The position numbers and the translations under genes are program-made. 64,000 nt of DNA. Source: Nodosilinea nodulosa PCC 7104 (lineage in GTDB: Bacteria > Cyanobacteriota > Cyanobacteriia > Phormidesmidales > Phormidesmidaceae). This document shows positions 51,010 to 59,923 of this stretch, piece by piece. Every line of letters begins with the position of its first letter. The stretch's first letter is position 1. Below the pieces are notes generated by a model that did not search any database, was not told where the DNA came from, and saw only the letters and a program-made list of their open reading frames with translations. Location of the stretch: assembly GCF_000309385.1 (NCBI RefSeq), contig NZ_JH976538.1, positions 251,332 through 315,331 of the forward strand, read 5' to 3'.

Positions 51010-52755
51010 ATGCGCCGCTTTCCCCTCTTCCTCTTCCTCGCCGCTCTCTGCGCCGTGCTGTTGTGGAACTGCACCCCAAGCGATCGCGTTGCCTCGGTCG
51101 ATTCGGCTGAGAGTGCGCGGCAGGCCCTGGAGCAGTCGGTGCTGCCCAAAATCAGCGTGGGAGAAGCCATTGTTTCTGACGAGGTGGCCAGCCGCTACAC
51201 CACCGACCAGATCGAAGATCCGCTGCCCGATGTCAACTCGTTTCCCCTCTATGGTGCCCAGCCTGGCGGGGGCGCTCAGCCCGGCGGGGCCTACATCGAA
51301 ATCTACAGTTCCTCCGAAAAAGCCAACGCCGATCGCCAGAACGAGCGCTGGCTGGTGGAAGTGGCCGAAGCCTTTAACCAGCGCCAGGAAACCCTGCCCT
51401 CTGGGGAGGTGATTCAGGTGGGAGTGCGCCAGGTGGCCTCGGGCACCGCCGCTCGTCTGCTGGCGGCAGGGGCGGCGCAGCCCGCGGGCTACAGCCCCTC
51501 CAACGATCTCTGGGTGGCCATGGTGCAGAGCCAGGGAGTCAAGACGGTACCGGTGGCCGATCGCCTGGTGCCCAACACCGCTGGCTGGGTGCTGCCCAAA
51601 TCGGTCTACGACAGCCTGGCCGAGAATGGCACCGTCAGCTTTGACGGACTGCTAAATGCGATCGCCTCGGGCCAGATCACCGTCGCCTACCCCAACCCCT
51701 ACAGCAGCTCCACCGCGCTCAACTTGCTCTATACCCTCTACTGGCGGGCGGCGGGGCACCAGCAAAACGGCGGCCAGCTCACCGTGGCCGAGCTGCAAAC
51801 CCCCCAGGTCAACTCGGTATTTGACCAGTTTCAGCAGCAGGTGCTCATCACCACCCCCACCACCCTCGATCTGCAAGAGCTGTTTCTGCGCGACCAGAGC
51901 AAGCTCCAGGCGTTTCCGCTGGAGTACCAAAACTACCTGGCCCTGCGCCAGGTGCCCGGCTTTAGCGACACCGAGTTTGTGCCCTTTGGCGTGCCCCACA
52001 ACAACCCCCTGGTCGGCTTTAGCTGGAATACCCCCCAGCAGCAGGCCGCCCTGAAACAGTTCGCCACCTTTGCCAAGTCCGCCGAAATGCAAACCCTGGC
52101 CCAGCAGCAGGGCTTTATCGAAACCGACTACCTGAAATCTGGGCAAAAGCCCCCCTTTCCCAATGGCGAAACCCTGCTGGCCGCCCAGTCCAACTGGAAG
52201 CTGCGCAAAGACGGGGGCCGCACGGTCTATATGGCGCTGGTAATCGACACCAGCGGCTCCATGGAAGGGGAGCGGCTCCAGGCGCTCAAGGATGGCCTGC
52301 GGGTGGCCGCCGGGCAGATTAACTCCGGCAACTACGTCAGCATCGTCACCTTTGCCGATACGCCAACCCGCCGCCTGCCCCTAGCTCCCTTTGATAAGCT
52401 TCAGTACCAGAAATTTTTGGCCACCGTCGATGGGCTCCAGGCCGACGGCGCCACGGCCATGTACGACGGCATGATGGTGGGTTTGGCCGACCTGCTGGCC
52501 AAGGCCGAAACCGACCCCAACGGGCGCTTTTACCTGCTGCTGCTCACCGACGGCGAAGTGAATCGCGGCTACACCCTCGATGCAATTAAAGATATTTTGA
52601 GCTACAGCGATGTGCGCTTTTACCCCATCGCCTACGGCGAGGTAGACCAGGGAGAGTTGCAGGCGATCGCATCCCTGCGCGAGTCCACCGTGCAGCAGGG
52701 CACCCCCGCCAACGTGCAAACCCTGTTCAAAGACCTGTTCCAGGTTAATCTATAG
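51010..52755 (+). CDS. Solute-binding and von Willebrand A domain lipoprotein-like protein
   Basis: 581 residues. The N-terminal signal (FLFLAALCAVLLWNC) ends in a possible lipobox cysteine at residue 21. Residues ~75-395 resemble a type 2 periplasmic solute-binding domain (AYIEIYSSSEKANADRQNER, AYPNPYSSSTALNLLYTLYW, PVADRLVPNTAGWVL). Residues ~405-575 are a VWA domain with the MIDAS motif DTSGS (Asp413) and LLTDGEVNRGY. Proteins with this pairing are linked to binding or gating at the cell surface; the ligand is unknown. A membrane protein gene follows 21 bp downstream. Confidence 0.85.
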   Translation: MRRFPLFLFLAALCAVLLWNCTPSDRVASVDSAESARQALEQSVLPKISVGEAIVSDEVASRYTTDQIEDPLPDVNSFPLYGAQPGGGAQPGGAYIEIYSSSEKANADRQNERWLVEVAEAFNQRQETLPSGEVIQVGVRQVASGTAARLLAAGAAQPAGYSPSNDLWVAMVQSQGVKTVPVADRLVPNTAGWVLPKSVYDSLAENGTVSFDGLLNAIASGQITVAYPNPYSSSTALNLLYTLYWRAAGHQQNGGQLTVAELQTPQVNSVFDQFQQQVLITTPTTLDLQELFLRDQSKLQAFPLEYQNYLALRQVPGFSDTEFVPFGVPHNNPLVGFSWNTPQQQAALKQFATFAKSAEMQTLAQQQGFIETDYLKSGQKPPFPNGETLLAAQSNWKLRKDGGRTVYMALVIDTSGSMEGERLQALKDGLRVAAGQINSGNYVSIVTFADTPTRRLPLAPFDKLQYQKFLATVDGLQADGATAMYDGMMVGLADLLAKAETDPNGRFYLLLLTDGEVNRGYTLDAIKDILSYSDVRFYPIAYGEVDQGELQAIASLRESTVQQGTPANVQTLFKDLFQVNL

Positions 52756-52776
52756 GTCGTTTGGCCCCCAAGCCCC

Positions 52777-53151
52777 ATGCGTAAACCCAACCAACGACTC
52801 ATTCTCACCCTGGGCCTGGGCTGGGCCGCCTTTGCCGCCCTGGGCCTGGGGCTGCGCCAACTTTTAGCTGGCCCCTCGGTGACGGTAATCATCGATCGCA
52901 GCTACTGCGCCCCGGCCCAGTGGCAGCAGCTAGCCAACCAGTACGCCGACCTCTACGCCCAGCAAGAACAGCAAGAAATTACCATTGCCCAGGTCGTTTA
53001 CGTCAGCGACCTGGGCCAAGAGATCGCCAAAGCGGTGCCATCCCCCGAGGCCGTGCAGGCGCTGAGCACCTACGGTCGCTCCAGCCCCACGCAGATACAG
53101 CAGGCCACTGCAAACTATCCCGATGCCACCCTGCTCACCTGTAGTAACTGA
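52777..53151 (+). CDS. Small membrane-anchored protein following the VWA gene
   Basis: 124 residues: one N-terminal membrane helix (LILTLGLGWAAFAALGLGLR) and an outside domain (VTVIIDRSYCAPAQWQQLAN, ITIAQVVYVSDLGQEIAKAV). No family recognised. The 21-bp gap to the VWA gene suggests one transcript and a shared role. An IS630-type transposase tail begins directly after the stop. Confidence 0.65.
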   Translation: MRKPNQRLILTLGLGWAAFAALGLGLRQLLAGPSVTVIIDRSYCAPAQWQQLANQYADLYAQQEQQEITIAQVVYVSDLGQEIAKAVPSPEAVQALSTYGRSSPTQIQQATANYPDATLLTCSN

Positions 53152-53322
53152 GCTGTTGAAGCCGCTGGCTGTCAGGTTGTTTACCTCCCACCCTATTTCC
53201 CCGACCTCAACCGCATTGAACAATGCTGGGTTTGGTTGAAGAGCAGGGTTCGCAAACACCTCCCCTATGCCGACGGCTTACGAGCCACTATCGAAGGCGT
53301 GCTCAAGCCAGCCGCGTCCTAA
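53152..53322 (+). pseudogene. IS630-family transposase, C-terminal fragment
   Basis: From 53152 the reading AVEAAGCQVVYLPPYFPDLN, then RIEQCWVWLKSRVRKHL ends in TAA at 53320-53322. YLPPYxPDLNxIE..W..LK is the last catalytic block (with the Glu) of IS630/Tc1-type transposases. The N-terminal two thirds are absent. A degenerate DNA remnant directly after the membrane protein gene. Confidence 0.85.
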
Positions 53323-53531
53323 CCCAGTTGACGACAGCTATAATCGTGCATTAACCGGCGTCAGCTAACGGCGCTAGGGGGAGTGGGATTGGGGAATTTT
53401 CCATGGCCAATCTATGGGGATAGTAATCCCATAGATTGGCCATTGGGGCGGAGATTATCTGGCCCATGTCTGCCCCTTAAGTTTCAAAGGTTTCAGGCCC
53501 CAAAGATTCTAGGCTCTAGGGATTTTAGGCT

Positions 53532-54233
53532 ATGGCTAAACCGCGACGGCATTCAGAGCGCCACTACGCCGACCGCATTGGCTGGCTGCGGGCGGCTGTG
53601 CTGGGGGCCAACGATGGCATTGTTTCCACCGCCAGCCTGGTGGTGGGAGTGGCGGCGGCCCATACCGCCACCAGCGGCGTGCTGGTGGCGGGCATCTCAG
53701 GGCTGGTGGCGGGGGCCATGTCCATGGCGGCGGGGGAGTACGTATCGGTGAGTTCCCAGGCTGATACCGAGCGGGCCGATCTGGAGCGCGAGCGGCGTGA
53801 GCTGGCTCAGGATGCCGGAGCGGAGTCTGAGGAGTTGGCGGCCATCTATGTGGGCCGAGGGCTAGAACCCGCCCTGGCCCAGCAGGTGGCTCGCCAGCTC
53901 ATGGCCCACGATGCCCTGTCGGCCCACGCCCGCGACGAGCTGGGGCTGTCGGATATACACCAGGCCCGGCCCGGACAGGCGGCGCTGGCCTCGGCGGCGA
54001 CCTTTGCGATCGGGGCGGCGCTGCCGCTAATTTTGGTGGTGCTGAGTCCTGGAGCGCTGCTTATTCCGGTGGTGGCGGGCGGCTCGCTGGTGTTTTTGGC
54101 TCTGCTGGGAGGGTTGGCGGCCCGCACTGGTGGGGCCAGGGTGGCGGTGGGCGTGGCCCGGGTAACGCTGCTGGGGGCGCTGGCCATGGCCATTACCATT
54201 GCTGTGGGCACTCTGTTTGGTCCGGTGGCCTAG
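53532..54233 (+). CDS. VIT1/CCC1-family metal transporter
   Basis: 233 residues. The first membrane segment ADRIGWLRAAVLGANDGIVS, then TASLVVGVAAA is the family signature. GAMSMAAGEYVSVSSQADTE contains the conserved MAAGEY motif. A cytoplasmic Glu-rich helical region (ERADLERERRELAQDAGAES) binds metal in relatives, and three membrane helices follow to the C-terminus. It probably moves Fe2+ or Mn2+ out of the cytoplasm. It stands alone, followed by a short terminator-like hairpin. Confidence 0.9.
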   Translation: MAKPRRHSERHYADRIGWLRAAVLGANDGIVSTASLVVGVAAAHTATSGVLVAGISGLVAGAMSMAAGEYVSVSSQADTERADLERERRELAQDAGAESEELAAIYVGRGLEPALAQQVARQLMAHDALSAHARDELGLSDIHQARPGQAALASAATFAIGAALPLILVVLSPGALLIPVVAGGSLVFLALLGGLAARTGGARVAVGVARVTLLGALAMAITIAVGTLFGPVA

Positions 54234-54240
54234 AAAATTT

Positions 54241-54265
54241 CCTCCTTTGGGGAGGGCCGTTTTTT
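54241..54265 (+). terminator. Terminator-like hairpin after the transporter gene
   Basis: CCTCC and GGAGG pair around a short loop at 54241-54255, followed after five bases by TTTTTT (54260-54265). The stem is short, so strength is uncertain. Confidence 0.5.
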
Positions 54266-54284
54266 AAAAAGCTTTGTACACTAA

Positions 54285-54315
54285 CTATTAGTACTCAAGA
54301 CTATTTAGTGCTCAA
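54285..54315. promoter_or_regulatory. Direct repeat upstream of the MarR gene, probable operator
   Basis: CTATTAGTACTCAA (54285-54298) and CTATTTAGTGCTCAA (54301-54315) repeat with 16-bp phase, ending 13 bp before the MarR start. MarR-family repressors usually bind such repeats next to their own promoter, so autoregulation is likely. Confidence 0.6.
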
Positions 54316-54328
54316 AGCAAGCAATACT

Positions 54329-54823
54329 ATGGCAACCTCCACCCGGGTTGATAGCGTATCTATTCCGTCGGTTTCTGAGCTGCCCCACTGGCAAGAAGTG
54401 CGGGCTCCCCACGGGCTAGGGTACCGGATTCGTCTGATGGCGCAGCTGATGAGTCGGCTGTTTCAGGAGAAACTCGACCCCTACGACCTGACCCCATTCC
54501 ACTGGGTGGTGCTGTGCTGCCTCTGGGAGCAGGACGGCCAGGCCACCTCCCACATTTGCGAAAAGCTGAAGCAGGTGGGCGGCACCCTGACTGGGGTTAT
54601 CGATCGCATGGAGGAGCGCAACCTGGTGCGGCGCGAGCGCGACCCCCACGATCGCCGCATCTGGCGGATCTGGCTGACCGAAACGGGTCGAGAGCTGGAG
54701 ACCGTTCTGCCCCCCCTGGCCCTGGAGGTGCGAGAGGTAGCCTTTGCGGGCATTACCGAAGCGGAGCAAAAGCTGGTGTCGGATGTGGTCGATCGCGCGA
54801 TCGCAAACCTGGCCCACCCCTAG
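54329..54823 (+). CDS. MarR-family transcriptional regulator
   Basis: 164 residues from the ATG at 54329; a GTG seven codons earlier lies within the putative operator. The winged-helix pattern is clear: FHWVVLCCLWEQDGQATSHI, then LKQVGGTLTGVIDRMEERNL, then VRRERDPHDRRIWRIWLTET, the DRR beta-wing. It should respond to a small molecule and repress the efflux genes encoded next. The downstream membrane-fusion gene starts 121 bp later. Confidence 0.92.
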   Translation: MATSTRVDSVSIPSVSELPHWQEVRAPHGLGYRIRLMAQLMSRLFQEKLDPYDLTPFHWVVLCCLWEQDGQATSHICEKLKQVGGTLTGVIDRMEERNLVRRERDPHDRRIWRIWLTETGRELETVLPPLALEVREVAFAGITEAEQKLVSDVVDRAIANLAHP

Positions 54824-54944
54824 TACATATAACGCTAAGGCGAGGCTCCGCCACCAAGGTATCTAAAGCCCCGACCCTCATGCCCCTAAATACTACGCAC
54901 TCTAATCATCTCTACCCTTAGTTATAGATAACCAGACAGCAACC

Positions 54945-56324
54945 ATGGCTCCCCAAGACATCACCACCGACCATCGCCAGAACGGCCAGCGGGGCAACGG
55001 CCCGGCTACGCTGCCCCCAGTGGAATCTCCGCCGGTAGAATCTTCCCCGGTGGAATCTCCGCCAGAAACCGCAACGCCAACGGAGGCCAAATCGACCAAG
55101 TCACTGAAGCGCCGCTGGCCGCTGCTGGTGCTGGCCGGGGCGGGACTTATTGCCGGGGGCATCTTCGGCGGTCGCTGGTGGGCCTACGCCTCCACCCACG
55201 AAGAGACCGACAATGCCCAGCTTCAGGGGCATGTTTACCAGATCAGCAGCCGGGTGGCGGGCACCGTCGAGCAGATTGCGGTGGACGACAACCAGCGGGT
55301 GGAAGCTGGCGACCTGCTGGTGCAGCTCGACCCCCACGACTACCAGGTGAAGGTGCAGCAGGCCCAGGCGGCCCTGAATGCGGCCCAAAAGCAGGCCCAG
55401 GCGGCCCAGTCCTCCATTGCCCAGGCCGATACCAGCGCCCAGGCTGATGTCACCAGTGCCCAGGGCGGAATCACGGGCGCAGCGGCGGCGATCGCCGATG
55501 CCCAGGCGGCCCTGGAGGCGGCCCGGGCCGGGGTCCCCGTGGCCCAGGCCGGCGTGACCCAGGCCGAAGCCACCCTGCAAAAAGCCGCCACCGACTACCA
55601 GCGCTACCAGTCGCTCTACGCCCAGGGGGCCGTCTCCGCCCAGGATCGCGACGGGGCCAGACAGGCCTACGAAGTGGCTCAGGCCCAGCGCCAGTCGGCC
55701 CAGGAGCAGGTGCGCCAGGCCCAGGCAAAGGTGACCCAGGCCCAGGAAGGCGTGGCCAAAGCCCGGGCCCAGCTACAGACCAGCCGGGGTGCCCTGCAGC
55801 AGGCCCAGGCCAGCGGCGTGCAAACGACGGTCAACCGCAGCCAGTTTGAAGCGGCCCAGGCCCAGATCGCCGAGGCCGAAGCCAACCTCAAGCAGGCCCA
55901 GCTTCAGCTCAGCTACACCGCCATTCAGGCCCCGGCGGCGGGGGTGATTGGCAACAAAACCGTGGAGAAAGGGCAGCAGGTGCAGCCCGGCCAGCCTCTG
56001 ATGGCCGTGGTGGGTAATGACCTGTGGGTCGACGCCAATTTCAAAGAAACCCAGATTTCCGACATGCGCCCCGGCGAACCCGTTGAAATCACCGTCGATG
56101 CCCTGCCCAGCCACACCTTCACTGGCCATGTGGAAAGCCTTTCGCCCGCTTCAGGGGCTCAGTTTGCCCTGCTGCCGCCCGACAACGCCACCGGCAACTT
56201 CACCAAGGTAGTGCAGCGGGTGCCGGTGAAAATTAGTATCGACCCCGCCAGCGTGAGTGGATTTGAGGGCTGGCTGGCACCGGGGCTGTCGGCGACGGTG
56301 AGCGTGGAGACGGAGGGGGAGTAG
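54945..56324 (+). CDS. EmrA-type membrane fusion protein
   Basis: 459 residues. A disordered N-terminus has VESPPVESSPVESPPE repeats. A membrane helix lies at ~52-72 (LLVLAGAGLIAGGIFGGRWW). The biotinyl-lipoyl part is ETDNAQLQGHVYQISSRVAG followed by DNQRVEAGDLLVQLDPHDYQ, then long coiled-coil arms (QAALNAAQKQAQAAQSSIAQ) and the second lipoyl half IQAPAAGVIGNKTVEKGQQV. It links an MFS pump to the outer membrane for drug or lipophilic-compound export. It is paired with the EmrB-type gene 75 bp downstream. Confidence 0.93.
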   Translation: MAPQDITTDHRQNGQRGNGPATLPPVESPPVESSPVESPPETATPTEAKSTKSLKRRWPLLVLAGAGLIAGGIFGGRWWAYASTHEETDNAQLQGHVYQISSRVAGTVEQIAVDDNQRVEAGDLLVQLDPHDYQVKVQQAQAALNAAQKQAQAAQSSIAQADTSAQADVTSAQGGITGAAAAIADAQAALEAARAGVPVAQAGVTQAEATLQKAATDYQRYQSLYAQGAVSAQDRDGARQAYEVAQAQRQSAQEQVRQAQAKVTQAQEGVAKARAQLQTSRGALQQAQASGVQTTVNRSQFEAAQAQIAEAEANLKQAQLQLSYTAIQAPAAGVIGNKTVEKGQQVQPGQPLMAVVGNDLWVDANFKETQISDMRPGEPVEITVDALPSHTFTGHVESLSPASGAQFALLPPDNATGNFTKVVQRVPVKISIDPASVSGFEGWLAPGLSATVSVETEGE

Positions 56325-56333
56325 GGGTGGGGA

Positions 56334-56365
56334 GTGATGGAGTTATGACGCCATAACTCCATCAC
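56334..56365. repeat. 14-bp hairpin between the two efflux genes
   Basis: GTGATGGAGTTATG (56334-56347) and CATAACTCCATCAC (56352-56365) are exact complements around a 4-nt loop. No T-run follows. It may protect or attenuate the transcript between the fusion-protein and pump genes, or be a dispersed repeat (compare GTGATGGAGT at 23605-23647). Confidence 0.85.
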
Positions 56366-56399
56366 CCTCATCACCTCACCATCATCAGGAAGCAAAACC

Positions 56400-57992
56400 A
56401 TGGCCTCAGCAACTTCTAAATCGTCGCGTTCCCGCAACCGCTCCATGCCCGCTGGCTGGCTGAAGTGGGCGATCGCCCTGACCGCCTCCCTGGGGGCCAT
56501 GCTGGAGGTGATCGACACCAGCATTGTCAACGTGGCGCTGACCGATATTCAGGCCAGCGTGGGTGCGACAATTAGCGAGATTGGCTGGGTGATTACCGGG
56601 TACGCGATCGCCAATGTGATCATCATTCCGCTCACCGCCTGGCTGGGGGATGCCTTTGGCAAGAAGCGCTACTTTGTGTTTTCGCTGGCGGGGTTTGTGG
56701 GGGCCTCGGTGCTGTGCGGGCTGGCGGGCAGTCTGCCGGCGCTGGTGGCGTCGCGGGTGCTCCAGGGGCTGCTGGGCGGCGGGCTGCTGGCCAAAGCCCA
56801 GTCGATCTTGTTTGAGACCTTTCCGCCCGAAGAGCAGGGGGTAGCCCAGGCAGTATTTGGGGTGGGGGTGATTGCCGGACCTGCGATCGGCCCCACCCTG
56901 GGCGGCTACCTCACCGATACCCTGGGCTGGCGCTGGATTTTCTTTATCAACGTGCCGGTGGGCGTGGTTGCGGTGCTGATGGCGCTGATTTTCTTGCCCG
57001 CCGACGAGCTGCACCCCGATCGCCCCATTCCCAAGGTCGACTGGTGGGGAATTGGGCTGCTGGCAATTACCCTGGGCAGCCTGCAAACCTTTCTGGAAGA
57101 GGGCGAGCGCGACGGCTGGTTTGAGTCGAGTTTGATCACCACCCTCGCCATCACCGCTAGCGTGGGGCTGCTGCTGTTCATCTGGCGAGAGCTGAAGGTG
57201 GCCGAGCCAGCGGTGGATCTGCGGGTGCTGCGCCATCGCTCCCTGGCGGCGGGCAGCGTTTACTCGATAGTGCTGGGCATGGGACTGTACGGCACGCTGT
57301 TCGTGATTCCCATCTACGCTCAGTCGGTGCTGCACTTTACCGCTATGCAGACCGGCCTGCTAATTATGCCGGGGGCGCTGGCCTCGGCGGTGACCATGGT
57401 GGTGATGGGCAAGGTATCCGGCAAGATCGACGCGCGGGTGCTGATTGCCGGAGGCAGTGTCTTCATTGCGATCGTGATGTTTAGCCTGGCCGACATCAAC
57501 CCCAACACCGGGGAAGAGGCCCTATTCTGGCCCATGCTGGGGCGTGGCATCAGCGTGGTGATGATGTTTTTGCCCCTCAGTCTGGCCACCCTGGGGCCGC
57601 TGCCCAAGGGCGATATCGCCGCCGGGTCGGGCTTCTATAACCTGACCCGGCAGCTGGGGGGCAGCATCGGCATTGGGGTGCTGGCCACGATATTGGACCG
57701 CCGCCAGACCTTTCACCGGGCGGTGCTGTCGGAACATATTACGGCCTACGACCCGCAGACCCAGGAGCGGCTCAATACTCTGATGGGGGCGATGCAAAAC
57801 CGCGGCGGCGTCGATGCCACCACCGCCCACCAGCAGGCCCTGGCCCTGCTGAGTCAAACCCTCGACACCCAGGCTATGCTGCTGGCCTTTGAGGATTTGT
57901 TCTGGGTGGTGGGCATTGTCTTTTTGGTGACCATACCGCTGCTGCTGCTGCTCGGCAAGGGCAATCGCAAGGTGCCCACGGCGGGGCACTAG
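56400..57992 (+). CDS. EmrB/QacA-type MFS drug transporter (DHA2, 14 membrane helices)
   Basis: 530 residues. The DHA2 signature is LGAMLEVIDTSIVNVALTDI in helix 1, then GWVITGYAIANVIIIPLTAW with LGDAFGKKRYF as motif A. The antiporter motif C is seen in AVFGVGVIAGPAIGPTLGGY. The long final parts (DLFWVVGIVFLVTIPLLLLL) complete fourteen helices. It should expel hydrophobic compounds by proton exchange through the EmrA-like partner encoded just upstream. The first ATG is used; a second near residue 16 is possible. Confidence 0.94.
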   Translation: MASATSKSSRSRNRSMPAGWLKWAIALTASLGAMLEVIDTSIVNVALTDIQASVGATISEIGWVITGYAIANVIIIPLTAWLGDAFGKKRYFVFSLAGFVGASVLCGLAGSLPALVASRVLQGLLGGGLLAKAQSILFETFPPEEQGVAQAVFGVGVIAGPAIGPTLGGYLTDTLGWRWIFFINVPVGVVAVLMALIFLPADELHPDRPIPKVDWWGIGLLAITLGSLQTFLEEGERDGWFESSLITTLAITASVGLLLFIWRELKVAEPAVDLRVLRHRSLAAGSVYSIVLGMGLYGTLFVIPIYAQSVLHFTAMQTGLLIMPGALASAVTMVVMGKVSGKIDARVLIAGGSVFIAIVMFSLADINPNTGEEALFWPMLGRGISVVMMFLPLSLATLGPLPKGDIAAGSGFYNLTRQLGGSIGIGVLATILDRRQTFHRAVLSEHITAYDPQTQERLNTLMGAMQNRGGVDATTAHQQALALLSQTLDTQAMLLAFEDLFWVVGIVFLVTIPLLLLLGKGNRKVPTAGH

Positions 57993-58079
57993 GTCAACCT
58001 GGGGAGGTGTTAGCACAGGGGCTGCGGCTCCTCTTGACTCGAAGCGGGACGGACGGCATGGCTTAACCGGGCAGCATAC

Positions 58080-58682
58080 CTACGGGTTCACCGCTTGAAT
58101 CTGCCAGGGAGCGTCGGCCTGGCGGGTGTAGAGGGTGCGGTTTTGGGGGCTGCCGCGCAGCTCCAGGTGATCAACCTGGTGGGGGGTGAGCAGCACCAGG
58201 CAAAATGCAGCCGGGGGTATGTCGCCAATGGCCTGGGGTGAAAAGTCGGCCTCAGGGGCACGGGGCCGGGCGGGGTGGGGCCAGTAAAACTGCTGGCGGG
58301 AGCTGTCGGAGAGAGATTCCCAGGCCTGCTGGCGGGCTTCGCCCAGCGCCGCATCGGCGCCCACCACCTGAATGGGACCACCCAGGCGAAACTGCTCGCG
58401 GGTGTGGGTGAAGTACCAGCAGGCTTCGGCCCAGGGGTGAGTGGCGATATCGGTGACCTTGGCGCTGCGCTGGTCGGTGACAACCGTGAGCGTGTTGGTG
58501 TCGGGCAGCCAGCCACGAAACACCACGGTGCGGTTGGTGGGTCGCCCCTCGGCGGTGACGGTGGCGAGCTGAAAATAGCGGCTGTAGGGGCGGCTGCGGT
58601 TGCGGTGCAGGGCCCGGGCCAGAGGGCTGCGCCAGGGTGCCAGAGTCGAGGTTGTTAACAGGGATGGATCAGAATCAGACAT
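58080..58682 (-). CDS. Pyridoxamine 5'-phosphate oxidase-like flavoprotein (Alr4036 type)
   Basis: 200 residues from the ATG at 58680-58682; upstream codons overlap the divergent exchanger gene. WRSPLARALHRNRSRPYSRY and FQLATVTAEGRPTNRTVVFR are the FMN-binding split-barrel start. AKVTDIATHPWAEACWYFTH and REQFRLGGPIQVVG follow. LELRGSPQNRTLYTRQADAP closes the dimer site. It belongs to the Alr4036 subfamily found in cyanobacteria and plants. Genuine PNP oxidase activity is possible but unproven. Confidence 0.85.
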   Translation of the reverse strand: MSDSDPSLLTTSTLAPWRSPLARALHRNRSRPYSRYFQLATVTAEGRPTNRTVVFRGWLPDTNTLTVVTDQRSAKVTDIATHPWAEACWYFTHTREQFRLGGPIQVVGADAALGEARQQAWESLSDSSRQQFYWPHPARPRAPEADFSPQAIGDIPPAAFCLVLLTPHQVDHLELRGSPQNRTLYTRQADAPWQIQAVNP

Positions 58683-58762
58683 ACTAAAGAGATTGACCTT
58701 GTGCTGGGTAAGTCCTGTCTTAACCCAGTTCATCAGAGTGTTTACCGAGAGAGCTTGCAAGT

Positions 58763-59893
58763 ATGCCCGTTGCCATCCTATCGCTAGTTGCCGGTGGAGC
58801 ACTGTTGCTGGTGGGCGCTGAAGCATTGGTGCGGGGCGCATCAAGGCTAGCCGCACTGCTGGGCATTTCGCCCCTCATTATTGGCCTCACCATTGTGGCC
58901 TACGGCACCAGCGCCCCGGAGATGGCGGTGAGTGTGCAGTCTAGCTTGGCAGGCCAGGGGGATATTGCCCTGGGCAACGTAATCGGCAGCAATATTTTCA
59001 ATGTGCTGGTGATTTTAGGTCTGTCGTCTTTGGTGGCGCCGTTGCCTGTGGCGCAGCAGCTTGTGCGCCTGGACGTACCAATCATGGTGGGCATTTCGGG
59101 GCTGCTGCTGCTGTTTTCCCTCGATCGCCTGTTGCAGCCCAGCGACGGCATTATTTTGCTGATTGGTGGGGTGGTTTACACGCTGTTTTTGATCTACCAG
59201 AGCCGCCGCGAAACCAATGTCAATGTGCAGTCGGAGTATGACCGTGAGTACGGCTCTGTCCCCATCGGCCGCTGGACCTGGATCATCAACCTGGCCTATA
59301 TCGCCCTCGGCCTGGTGACGCTGGTAGGGGGGTCACGGCTGTTTGTGCTGGGGGCCGTGAGCATTGCTGAGGCGTTGGGGGTCAGCCAGCTGGTGATCGG
59401 CTTGACCATTGTGGCTGCGGGCACCTCTCTACCCGAGCTGGCGACCTCGGCAGTAGCCACGCTGCGCGGAGAAGGGGACATTGCCGTGGGGAATGTGATC
59501 GGCAGCAACATTTTTAATATTTTGACGGTGCTAGGCGTAACGGCTTTGACCTCTGGGCCTGGGATTGTCATTCCTGAATCGGTACTGCACTTTGACCTGC
59601 CGGTAATGCTGGCGGTGGCCCTGGCCTGCCTGCCTATTTTTCTAACCGGCAACGTGATTTCTCGCTGGGAGGGGCTGCTGTTTGGCGGCTACTACATGGC
59701 CTATATCACCTACCTGATTTTGCGAGCGGCAGACCACGATCGGCTGGGTCTGTTTAGTCAGGTCATGCTCATGTTTGTGATTCCGCTGACGGTGATTACG
59801 CTGGTGGTTGTCATGTTTCGGCCAGGGACAAAAAACCAGCAGGCAACAGCCGAGCACGAAAAACCGCTGCCGAGTGACACGCACTCCCGGTAG
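58763..59893 (+). CDS. Ca2+/Na+ (or H+) exchanger, YrbG/CaCA family
   Basis: 376 residues with ten or eleven membrane helices. Both halves carry the alpha repeat: GLTIVAYGTSAPEMAVSVQS with GNVIGSNIFNVLVILG, and GLTIVAAGTSLPELATSAVA with GNVIGSNIFNILTVLG. These contain the acidic ion-binding residues. It exports Ca2+ in exchange for Na+ or H+ across the plasma membrane. Divergent from the flavoprotein gene; the 80-bp gap must hold both promoters. Confidence 0.93.
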   Translation: MPVAILSLVAGGALLLVGAEALVRGASRLAALLGISPLIIGLTIVAYGTSAPEMAVSVQSSLAGQGDIALGNVIGSNIFNVLVILGLSSLVAPLPVAQQLVRLDVPIMVGISGLLLLFSLDRLLQPSDGIILLIGGVVYTLFLIYQSRRETNVNVQSEYDREYGSVPIGRWTWIINLAYIALGLVTLVGGSRLFVLGAVSIAEALGVSQLVIGLTIVAAGTSLPELATSAVATLRGEGDIAVGNVIGSNIFNILTVLGVTALTSGPGIVIPESVLHFDLPVMLAVALACLPIFLTGNVISRWEGLLFGGYYMAYITYLILRAADHDRLGLFSQVMLMFVIPLTVITLVVVMFRPGTKNQQATAEHEKPLPSDTHSR

Positions 59894-59923
59894 GATGGGT
59901 AGCACCATTGTTGATTTGTACCC

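Noticed and set aside
56406-57335. Minus-strand 309-residue ORF
   Set aside because: Antisense of the EmrB-type transporter, His/Gln-rich with no motif.
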